Of a stretch of DNA of 64,000 nt, positions 25,952 to 33,708 are shown piece after piece. The stretch spans positions 682,001 to 746,000 of the forward strand of contig NZ_BAAAWN010000001.1 of the NCBI RefSeq assembly GCF_039535095.1, written 5' to 3'. The position numbers were made by a program, and so were the translations under genes. Source of the stretch: Arthrobacter ramosus (lineage in GTDB: Bacteria > Actinomycetota > Actinomycetes > Actinomycetales > Micrococcaceae). The notes beneath the pieces are model-generated. The model had not been told where the DNA came from and did not search any database. It saw only the letters and a list, made by a program, of their open reading frames with translations. Positions within the stretch are counted from its first letter, which is position 1. Each line of letters begins with the position of its first letter.

Positions 25952-27115
25952 ATGTCTGCAAACGAAGCAGGATTCAACACGCGTGCCGTCCACGCCGGCC
26001 AGGCCTTCGAACCCCGCACCGGCGCCGTGGTTCCGCCGCTGCACTTCAGCTCGACGTATGCCCAGGACGGCATAGGCGGTTTGCGCGACGGCTACGAATA
26101 CGGCCGGGGCACCAACCCCACCCGCGATGCGCTGCAGGAACAGCTCGCCGCGCTCGAGGGCGGAACCCACGCATACAGCTTCAGCTCGGGCCTTGCCGCG
26201 GAGGACTCCCTGATCCGTGCAGTTGCCCGGCCCGGCGACCACATCGTCCTTGGCAACGACGCGTACGGCGGAACGTACCGGCTCATCAACCGGGTGCTGG
26301 GCGAGTGGGGCATCGGCAACACACCAGTGGACATGTCCAACCTTGACGCTGTTGCCGCGGCCGTCGCGGCCAACAAAACCCGCATCGTCTGGGTGGAAAC
26401 TCCTTCCAACCCGATGATGAAGATCACCGATATCGAGGCGCTCGCCAAAGTAGCGCACGACGCCGGTGCCCTCCTGGTGGTCGACAACACCTTTGCTTCG
26501 CCCTACCTGCAGACCCCGCTCGCCCTGGGTGCCGACGTCGTGGTCCACTCGACCACCAAGTACATCGGGGGCCACTCGGACGTCGTCGGCGGCGCGATCG
26601 TGGTCAAGGATGCCGAGCTGGCAGAGAAGATCGGCTTTGTGCAGTTCGCTGTCGGCGCCGTGTCCGGACCCATGGATGCTTTCTTGACGACCCGCGGCCT
26701 CAAGACGCTCGGCGTGCGCATGGACCGCCACAGCGAGAACGCCCAGGCCGTCGCCGAGTGGTTGCTCGAGCGCCCCGAAGTTGAAGCCGTGCTGTATCCA
26801 GGCCTGCCTTCCCACCCGGGCCACGAGCTCGCGGCGAAGCAAATGAAGAAATTCGGCGGCATGATTTCCGTGCAGTTCAAGGGCGGCGAAGCTGCGGCCC
26901 GCAAGGTGGCGGAGTCCACCCAGGTCTTCACGCTGGCCGAGTCCCTGGGCGGCATCGAGTCCCTCATGAACTACCCCTCCGAGATGACGCACGCTTCGGT
27001 CAAGGGCACGGAGCTGGCCGTGCCGGTCAACCTGATCCGGCTTTCCTGCGGCATCGAGGACGTCGAGGACCTGATTGCTGACCTTGAGCAGGCGATCGGC
27101 AACATCACGGACTGA
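25952..27115 (+). CDS. metB: Cystathionine gamma-synthase / gamma-lyase type PLP enzyme
   Basis: The 387-residue Cys/Met-metabolism enzyme has the PLP lysine in HSTTKYIGGHSDVVGG and the substrate block YPSEMTHASVKG. AGGAG precedes ATG by six bases. The close coupling to cbs suggests that it completes reverse transsulfuration by splitting cystathionine to cysteine. Its sequence is of the MetB type, which in actinobacteria can do either synthase or lyase chemistry. Confidence 0.92.
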   Translation: MSANEAGFNTRAVHAGQAFEPRTGAVVPPLHFSSTYAQDGIGGLRDGYEYGRGTNPTRDALQEQLAALEGGTHAYSFSSGLAAEDSLIRAVARPGDHIVLGNDAYGGTYRLINRVLGEWGIGNTPVDMSNLDAVAAAVAANKTRIVWVETPSNPMMKITDIEALAKVAHDAGALLVVDNTFASPYLQTPLALGADVVVHSTTKYIGGHSDVVGGAIVVKDAELAEKIGFVQFAVGAVSGPMDAFLTTRGLKTLGVRMDRHSENAQAVAEWLLERPEVEAVLYPGLPSHPGHELAAKQMKKFGGMISVQFKGGEAAARKVAESTQVFTLAESLGGIESLMNYPSEMTHASVKGTELAVPVNLIRLSCGIEDVEDLIADLEQAIGNITD

Positions 27116-27128
27116 AAGCCCCTCCATT

Positions 27129-27214
27129 TCTGACCTTCTTTGATTAGCGGATCGGCCGGGACACGCCATCACAGCGGCGTGTCCCGGACGATCATCGCTC
27201 AAACATGGTCAGGA
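27129..27214. repeat. Long imperfect palindrome, family 2, copy 1
   Basis: A central 12-bp stem (27156-27167 with 27176-27187) sits inside outer arms TTCTGACC … GGTCAGGA. CTGACCTTCTTTGA with AGCG shortly after also occurs in the inverted repeat at 40534-40620. It follows metB and can act as its terminator. Confidence 0.65.
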
Positions 27215-27273
27215 TTGGCGTGCCCTTCGCAAAAACCCTAGCTTTCTTTAGAAAAGCCAGCTAATCTCAATCC

Positions 27274-27801
27274 ATGCCTTTACGATCCGACTGGTCCGAA
27301 CGGACGTGCAGCCTGGCGCGCGGGCTCGATATCCTCGGAGACCCCTGGGGAAGCCTGGTGCTACGGGAGGTCTTCTTCGGCAACGGCCGCTTCGACGCCA
27401 TCAAGTCCCGTCTCCACGTCGCGGACAACGTCCTGAGCAAAAGACTGGGTTGGTTGGTTGAAGCCGGCCTCCTTGCCCAGCGGCCTTACCTGGACGGCGC
27501 TCGGACGCGCCAGGAGTACGTCCTCACCCCCAAGGGCGAAGATGCCCTGCCTGTCTTGAACGCCATCATCCTGTGGTCCGAGAAGCATCTCGATGCCCCG
27601 GCGGACAACGCCCACATGCGCGTGATCCACAACGGTTGCGGACTGCCGACGGCGTCGGCTGATACCTGCTCCCACTGCGGGTCCCGGCTGACCGCCGCCA
27701 ACACCAGCTGGCATAGCCTCACGCGGTCTGAACACCCGTTGGCTTTGGCCACTGCCCCCGCCAGACGCGACCTCCCGAACGAATCGGAGCCCTCCGCATG
27801 A
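27274..27801 (+). CDS. HxlR-family transcriptional regulator with a C-terminal cysteine cluster
   Basis: The 175-residue protein carries the HxlR winged helix (CSLARGLDILGDPWGSLVLREVFFGNGRFDAIKSRLHVADNVLSKRLGWLVEAGLL). After the usual HxlR end comes an extra segment with CGLPTASADTCSHCGSRL, three or four cysteines arranged like a zinc ribbon. It overlaps the following MFS gene by four bases (ATGA), so it most likely controls that transporter. Confidence 0.88.
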   Translation: MPLRSDWSERTCSLARGLDILGDPWGSLVLREVFFGNGRFDAIKSRLHVADNVLSKRLGWLVEAGLLAQRPYLDGARTRQEYVLTPKGEDALPVLNAIILWSEKHLDAPADNAHMRVIHNGCGLPTASADTCSHCGSRLTAANTSWHSLTRSEHPLALATAPARRDLPNESEPSA

Positions 27802-29147
27802 CCGCACCCAATCCCACCAAACTTTCCGCCGGCAAGACCCCGCGGAAGGGGCGCCTCCACCCCGCCTGGATGGTGGCCGCCGTCGCGTTCCTGGCACTTG
27901 TGGGCGCAGCCGGATTCCGGGCAGCGCCCGGCGTGCTTATGGTGCCGCTGCAACAGGAATTCGGCTGGTCAACAACCGTCTTGTCGCTCGCAGTGAGCAT
28001 CAACCTGGTGTTGTTCGGCCTCACGGCGCCCTTCGCTGCCGCGCTCATGGAACGCTTCGGAATCCGAACGGTCACCTCGATTGCCCTCTGCCTGATCGGC
28101 CTCGGTTCCGCGCTGACGGTGTTCGTCAACCAGTCCTGGCAGATCCTGCTGACCTGGGGTGTGCTGATCGGGCTCGGCACCGGATCCATGGCCCTGGTTT
28201 TCGCGGCCACCATCGCCAACACGTGGTTCTCCAAGAACCGTGGACTCGTGATCGGCATCCTGACGGCGGGCAGCGCCGCCGGGCAGCTTGTGTTCCTGCC
28301 CTTCATCGCGGTGCTTGCGCAGAGCCCGGGCTGGCGCGGCGCCTCGCTGCTCATCGCAGCCGGGGCGCTTGCCGTAGTGCCGCTCGCGCTGCGCTGGCTC
28401 AAGAACTCACCCGCCGACGTCGGGGTCCAACCTTACGGTGCCGAAGAAGAACAGCCGACGACGGCGGAGGTCGCCCCGGTTGCGGACGCCACCAATGCTG
28501 AAGGCGCCAAGACGCCCAACGCCGCCGTGCGGGCACTGCAGGTCCTCAAACGCGCCAGCAAAGTGCGTACTTTCTGGGCCCTGGTTGCCGGTTTTGCCAT
28601 CTGCGGTGCTACCACCAACGGCCTGATCGGCACGCACTTCATTCCCTCGGCGCACGACCACGGTATGCCGGAAACCACAGCGGCAGGCTTGCTGGCCGTC
28701 GTCGGGATCTTCGACATCGTGGGCACCATCGCGTCCGGTTGGTTGACGGACCGCTTCAATCCCAAGGTGCTCTTGGCTGTGTATTACCAGTTCCGCGGCG
28801 TCGGGCTGCTGGTGCTGCCCGTGCTTTTGGGCTCCACGGTGCAACCGAGCATGATCCTGTTCGTGGTGGTGTATGGCCTGGACTGGGTTGCCACTGTGCC
28901 CCCGACGGCGGCCATCTGCCGGAAAGTGTTCGGGGCGGACGGTTCGGTGGTGTTCGGCTGGGTCTTCGCGGCGCACCAGCTCGGGGCCGCGGCAGCCGCG
29001 TTGCTCGCGGGTTACATCCGCGACGCCACGGGCCACTACACCTACGCATGGATCGGCGCTGCCGCGATGTGCACGGTGGCCGCGGTCATCAGCGCGACAA
29101 TCCGCAAGGATGCGGGGAAGAAGGAACCCGTCCCGGTCGGAGCCTAG
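27798..29147 (+). CDS. MFS transporter
   Basis: The 449-residue protein has 12 predicted membrane segments and the MFS loop ALMERFGIRTV. The half starting FWALVAGFAICGATTNGLIGTHFIPSAHDHG resembles monocarboxylate/oxalate-formate type porters. It is translationally coupled to the HxlR regulator. The substrate is unknown; export of a small aromatic or toxic compound would fit the regulator type. Confidence 0.88.
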   Translation: MTAPNPTKLSAGKTPRKGRLHPAWMVAAVAFLALVGAAGFRAAPGVLMVPLQQEFGWSTTVLSLAVSINLVLFGLTAPFAAALMERFGIRTVTSIALCLIGLGSALTVFVNQSWQILLTWGVLIGLGTGSMALVFAATIANTWFSKNRGLVIGILTAGSAAGQLVFLPFIAVLAQSPGWRGASLLIAAGALAVVPLALRWLKNSPADVGVQPYGAEEEQPTTAEVAPVADATNAEGAKTPNAAVRALQVLKRASKVRTFWALVAGFAICGATTNGLIGTHFIPSAHDHGMPETTAAGLLAVVGIFDIVGTIASGWLTDRFNPKVLLAVYYQFRGVGLLVLPVLLGSTVQPSMILFVVVYGLDWVATVPPTAAICRKVFGADGSVVFGWVFAAHQLGAAAAALLAGYIRDATGHYTYAWIGAAAMCTVAAVISATIRKDAGKKEPVPVGA

Positions 29148-29165
29148 GGCGGCAGTCGCTGGAAG

Positions 29166-30350
29166 CTAGCGGAAAGCCGGAACGCCCGTGATGTGCTGGC
29201 CCAGGATCAGCATGTGTACCTCGTCCGTCCCTTCATAGGTGCGCACGGATTCCAGGTTGTTGGCATGGCGCAAGGGCGGGTAGTCCAGTGTGATGCCGTT
29301 GCCACCCAGAATGGTGCGGGCTTCGCGGGCGATCTTGATTGCCTCCCGCACATTGTTGAGCTTGCCCACCGAGATCTGCTCCGGGCGCAGTTTGCCTGCA
29401 TCCTTGAGCCGTCCAAGATGCAACGCGAGCATGGTGCCCTTCTGGATCTCCAGGAGCATGTTCACAAGCTTCTCCTGGGTCAATTGGCAGCCGGCCAAGG
29501 GTTTGCCGAATTGCATGCGGGTTCCGGCATATTCGAGCGCAGCCTCGAAGGAGTCACGGGCCGCGCCCATGGCACCCCAAACAATGCCGTATCGCGCCTC
29601 GTTGAGGCAGGAGAACGGGCCGCGGAGGCCTTGGGCACCCGGGAGGAGGGCTTCCGCACCCAGCCGGACGGCGTCGAACACCACATCGCATTGGATCGAG
29701 GCACGCATGGAGAGCTTCGCCCCGATGGGAGTCACGGTGACTCCCGGAGTGCCGGCCGGAACCAGGAAGCCCCGGATAGTGTCGTCGGTGTGTGCCCACA
29801 CCACCATGACATCCGCGATCGATGCCATCCCGATCCAGCGCTTCGAACCATTCAGCACCCAGCCGGCGTCGTCGTTGGTCCCGTCGCGGCGCGCAAAGCT
29901 GGCCATGGACGAGGGGTCCGAACCCGCCGTCGGCTCCGTCAAGGCAAAACAGCCGATCAGTTCTCCGGCAGCCATGCGCGGTAGCCATTGCTCCTTCTGC
30001 TCTTCGCTGCCCCACTTGTGGATCGCCGTCATGGCCAGGGAGCCCTGGACGGATACGAAGGTGCGGATGCCGGAATCGCCGGCCTCGAGTTCCATGGCGG
30101 CGAGGCCGTATTCGACGGCGGTGCGGCCCGGGCAGCCGTAGCCCTCCAGATGCATGCCAAGGACGCCGAGTTCGCCGAGTTCCGCCGGCAGTTCCCGCGG
30201 GAACACCGCGTCCTCGTACCAGCGGGCGATGTTCGGCCGGATCCGCTGGTCCGTAAAATCGCGCACCTTCTCGCGAAGCTCCAGTTCCTCGGAACTCAAG
30301 AGGGAATCGAGGGCAAGGACATCGGAGGTATTCGTCGTTGAATGGCTCAT
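29166..30350 (-). CDS. Acyl-CoA dehydrogenase of the glutaryl-CoA dehydrogenase type
   Basis: The 394-residue flavoenzyme has the FAD/substrate motif CFALTEPTAGSDPSSM. The catalytic Glu lies in VRTYEGTDEVHMLILGQHITG, a pattern (YEGT..)HxLILG typical of GcdH-like enzymes. It would oxidise a short dicarboxylyl- or acyl-CoA, as in lysine or tryptophan breakdown. No partner ETF genes are present here, and it diverges from the KdpD-like gene. Confidence 0.88.
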   Translation of the reverse strand: MSHSTTNTSDVLALDSLLSSEELELREKVRDFTDQRIRPNIARWYEDAVFPRELPAELGELGVLGMHLEGYGCPGRTAVEYGLAAMELEAGDSGIRTFVSVQGSLAMTAIHKWGSEEQKEQWLPRMAAGELIGCFALTEPTAGSDPSSMASFARRDGTNDDAGWVLNGSKRWIGMASIADVMVVWAHTDDTIRGFLVPAGTPGVTVTPIGAKLSMRASIQCDVVFDAVRLGAEALLPGAQGLRGPFSCLNEARYGIVWGAMGAARDSFEAALEYAGTRMQFGKPLAGCQLTQEKLVNMLLEIQKGTMLALHLGRLKDAGKLRPEQISVGKLNNVREAIKIAREARTILGGNGITLDYPPLRHANNLESVRTYEGTDEVHMLILGQHITGVPAFR

Positions 30351-30441
30351 GCCAGCATCCTAAGGCCGGACATGTTCCCCGCAGCGTCCTGCAGGAACCG
30401 CCGACGCCGGCTCGCCACCTGCGCCGTGCCAGAATTGAGCC

Positions 30442-31925
30442 ATGGCCGCGGCGGACGTGAACGCAATGGGACTGCCGCTACGGGCAGCCAAGGGGATTGG
30501 GCGACGCCGCATTCTGGCGGGCCTCGTCCTGGCCCTGCTGCTACCCTCGGCCATCGAGATCGTGGTATCCGCGCTGCAATACCGGAACTTCGCCATGATC
30601 ATGCTCTTCCAGCTGGCCGTCTCCGCCGCGGTTGCCGCTATCGGGGGATTGTGGCCGGCCGTGGTGTCCGCCGTCCTCGGCAGTATGCTCTTGAACTATT
30701 TTTCGGCCGAACCGGTGGGCTCCTTATCCATCGCGGATCCCGCCACGCTTTTCACTCTGGTCATCTTCCTTGCTGTGGCGTGCGGCGTGGCGCTCGCCGT
30801 CGGTTTGGCCACCCGACGGGCCCAGGAAGCCGCGCATTCCGGCGCCGAGGCAAGAGCCCTCAGCGAATTGGCTCTTCGTATACTGAGCTCGGACGGCAGC
30901 CTCGAGTCTTTCCTGGACAAGATCCGCGTCAACCTCGGCATGGAGGCGGTGACGCTGCTCTCCACCTTCGATTCGCCGGACGCCCCGGGCCCAACTGGCA
31001 GGTCCTTGCAAGCTCCGGGCTTCAACCGCCGGTGACCCATGCGGCCGCCGACCATGCCGCCGTCGTCGATCCAAATTACACGCTCCTGCTCCGGGGCGGG
31101 CCGCTATCCGAACAGCATCGCCGCATGCTCGCCGCGTTCGGCGCCTTCGTGGTGGCGTTGCGGGAGCGCCAGCAGCTCGTCAAGAGCAGGCAGGACAACG
31201 TGCGCCTGGCGGAAGGCAACAAAATGCGGACCTCCATCCTGCGCGCCGTCTCCCATGATCTCCGCACTCCTCTGGCGGGAATCAAGCTTGCTGTCAGCAG
31301 CCTGCGACAGGAAGACGTGACCTTTGCCCCCGAAGACGAGCGCGAACTATTGGCCACGATCGAGGACTACGCGGACCGATTGGATCACCTGGTGGACAAC
31401 TTGCTGGACATGTCCCGAATCACCGCAGATGCCGTGAACCCGCTGCTGCGCGGACTCGGCTGGCACCAGATCATGCCGGAGGCTTTGCGGGGCGTGCCGG
31501 GGGAGCGCATCCGCAACGAGCTTCCGGCCAACCTTCCGTATATAGAGGCCGACGCCGGGATATTGGAACGCGTCGTGGCGAACCTCGTGGAAAACGCGGT
31601 GAAATACGCGCCTGACTCCGATGTTGTGCTGGTGGCTCGGACCGGTGCGGGTATCACGGTGGACGGCCGGCCTGCCAGCGAACTGCGGGTGATGGACCAC
31701 GGTTGGGGGATCGCACCCGCGGCAGTCCTGGAGCTCTTCCAGCCATTCCAACGACTCGATGATTCTCCATCCAGCCGGGACGGTCGCAGCGGAATCGGCT
31801 TGGGACTCGCTGTCGCCAAGGGATTCACCGAGGCCATGGGCGGTACGCTCATGGCTGAGGCGACGCCGGGAGGCGGGCTGACCATGGTGGTCACACTCCC
31901 TCTGTGGACGGGAGGTCGGCCTTGA
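30442..31925 (+). pseudogene. kdpD: KdpD-like sensor histidine kinase broken by a single frameshift
   Basis: Two overlapping frames make one protein. From ATG 30442, frame 1 encodes a membrane region with four helices (DUF4118-type) and the start of a GAF-like region, up to DSPDAPGP near 30990. The sequel, NWQVLASSGLQPPVTH…, is one frame away and runs to 31925 with the His-box SHDLRTPLAG and HATPase motifs (NLVENAVKYA, GIGLGLAVAKGF). A single extra G in the run at 30987-30989 would restore DAPGPNWQ. The N-terminal KdpD and Usp domains are absent, so this is the short form. The join overlaps kdpE by four bases, as in intact operons. It is either a recent mutation or a sequencing error. Confidence 0.8.
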
Positions 31926-32596
31926 ACCTCGTGCTGATCGTGGAAGATGAGGCGCAGATCGCCCGGGCGATGCAAATCAATCTCCATGCCCACGGCTACC
32001 GTGCCATCACGGTCGGCAACGGCGCAGACGCACTCAAGGCGGCGGCCCAGCAGCCCGTGGACATCGTGGTGCTCGACCTTGGGCTGCCGGACATGGACGG
32101 CGTGGATGTGATCAAAGGAATCCGCGGCTGGAGCAGTATGCCCATTATCGTTTTGTCCGCCCGGCACGGTTCGGAAGACAAAGTTGAGGCTCTCGACGCC
32201 GGAGCCGACGACTACGTGACCAAGCCTTTCGGCCTGGACGAACTCCTGGCCAGGCTCCGTGCCGCCTCCCGGCGCGCGGCGCCCCGGCACGAGGTCCCGA
32301 CGCTCCAGACCGCCGACTTCCTGGTTGACCTGGCCGGAAAGAAGATCACCAAAGACGGCGTAGAAGTGCGGCTGACGCCCACGGAGTGGAACATCCTGGA
32401 ATTGCTGGTGCGTAACGCCGGCCGGCTGGTCAGCCAGCAGCAGATCCTCACCCAGGTCTGGGGACAGGCCTACGCCAAGGAGACCCAGTACCTGCGTGTC
32501 TACATTGCCCAGCTCCGGCGCAAGCTCGAACGCGACCCTGCACAGCCCCGCCACCTCCACACCGAGGCCGGCATGGGATATCGCTTCGATCCGTAG
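31922..32596 (+). CDS. kdpE: KdpE-like OmpR-family response regulator
   Basis: TTG 31922 overlaps the kinase stop as TTGA and follows GGGAGGT. It gives 224 residues beginning MNLVLIVEDEAQIARAM; GTG 31904 is less likely. The receiver domain has the acidic pair ED, the phosphorylated Asp in VLDLGLPDMDG and the Lys in DDYVTKPF. The C-terminal winged helix has LTPTEWNILELLVRNAGRLVSQQQIL and ends GYRFDP. The family activates kdpFABC potassium-pump genes, none of which lie in this window. Confidence 0.93.
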   Translation: MNLVLIVEDEAQIARAMQINLHAHGYRAITVGNGADALKAAAQQPVDIVVLDLGLPDMDGVDVIKGIRGWSSMPIIVLSARHGSEDKVEALDAGADDYVTKPFGLDELLARLRAASRRAAPRHEVPTLQTADFLVDLAGKKITKDGVEVRLTPTEWNILELLVRNAGRLVSQQQILTQVWGQAYAKETQYLRVYIAQLRRKLERDPAQPRHLHTEAGMGYRFDP

Positions 32597-32617
32597 CTGC
32601 GTACGTAGACTGTAGTC

Positions 32618-33280
32618 ATGGATACCGCATCGTTGCTTGCTGTTTGCCGGGTATACGAGCTCCTGCCCGATCCTGAAGGGTCGGTAGGAGTGACGGCCAT
32701 TGACAAGCGCCCCGTCGACGGACCGGTGAAGGTCCACAAGCTGGGAATCCACGGAGACATCCAGGCGAGCCGGATCCACCACGGCGGCGAGGACCAAGCG
32801 CTCTATGCGTACTCCCAGGCGGATGCCGATTACTGGGCGAATGAACTGCAGCGGGACATGCCTCCCGGGATCTTCGGGGAGAACCTCCGCGTTGCCGGAA
32901 TCGAGACCAGCGGTGCCGTGATCGGCGAACGGTGGAAGATCGGCCTGGACGTCGAAGTTGAGGTCACATCCCCGCGGGTGCCGTGCGCAACGTTCCAGCG
33001 CCGCATGAATGAACCACAGTGGGTCAAGCGCTTCACGGAAGCAGGGCGGGTCGGTACCTACCTGCGCGTCGTGAAGACCGGCACCATTTCGGCCGGCGAC
33101 TACATCCACAAACTGTTTGTGCCGAAACATGGCATCACGGTGGGGCAATGGTTCAGCAACCCCAACCTCGATGACATGCAATTGCTTCTCGACGCCGAGG
33201 CGGACGGAGAGGTCCTGCTGCAGTCCGACTACCACGACACCTTCGAAAAGCTCATGCGCCGCAACGGGGTGGACGCCTGA
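32618..33280 (+). CDS. MOSC domain-containing protein
   Basis: The 220-residue protein shows the MOSC fold of the YiiM group. VHKLGIHGDIQASRIHHGGEDQALYAY is near the N-terminus, and the sulfur-carrier Cys is in TSPRVPCATFQRRM (about residue 127). Related proteins use the Mo-cofactor or a sulfide to reduce N-hydroxylated compounds. It starts 21 bases after kdpE and may be co-transcribed with it by chance. Confidence 0.9.
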   Translation: MDTASLLAVCRVYELLPDPEGSVGVTAIDKRPVDGPVKVHKLGIHGDIQASRIHHGGEDQALYAYSQADADYWANELQRDMPPGIFGENLRVAGIETSGAVIGERWKIGLDVEVEVTSPRVPCATFQRRMNEPQWVKRFTEAGRVGTYLRVVKTGTISAGDYIHKLFVPKHGITVGQWFSNPNLDDMQLLLDAEADGEVLLQSDYHDTFEKLMRRNGVDA

Positions 33281-33708
33281 AAACTACCCTCGGACGGCCG
33301 TCCTGAAGGGCGGTCCTGAGGTCGCTCGGAGCGGGTTTGTGCGCAAGCTCACCGTCGCCGTCGGCAGTTAAGTCGCCACGGGAGCAATCTGTGCCCTACA
33401 CTTGGAATATCCCCCACTCCGGAAATCCCTTTTTCCTGCCCAATTCTTGAGGCAGGACTGGTCAGTGTTGGGGCCCGCAAAATGTGTGTGGGCAGTTTCA
33501 TAGGGAGAGCCGGGCGAAGAAAACGCTGTACAGACTGCTGAGATAGCAGCCAAGAGATGCAGCGGGAAGTCCTGCCATGGGATTGCGACAGCGCCGGACT
33601 TCTTGCGAGCACCAGAACCACCTGGTTCTTCTGCCCGCAACGTGTACTGCGGCCAAGCCCAACCGGGCCGCGCCGACTGGCCCCCTATGGATGAGGAAAC
33701 TTTCCCCT
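33281..33708. other. Long leader region of the DEAD-box helicase gene
   Basis: These 428 bases carry no supported gene; the reading frames that cross them are shadows. A palindrome GGACGGCCGTCC at 33293-33304 lies close after the MOSC stop and may end that transcript. The length before the helicase start fits a long 5' leader of the kind used for cold-shock control, but no known RNA motif could be recognised. Confidence 0.4.

Noticed and set aside
30342..30985. Long plus-strand frame overlapping the KdpD membrane region
   Set aside because: Before 30985 its residues are arginine- and proline-rich shadow sequence with no domain; the real N-terminus is in the other frame.
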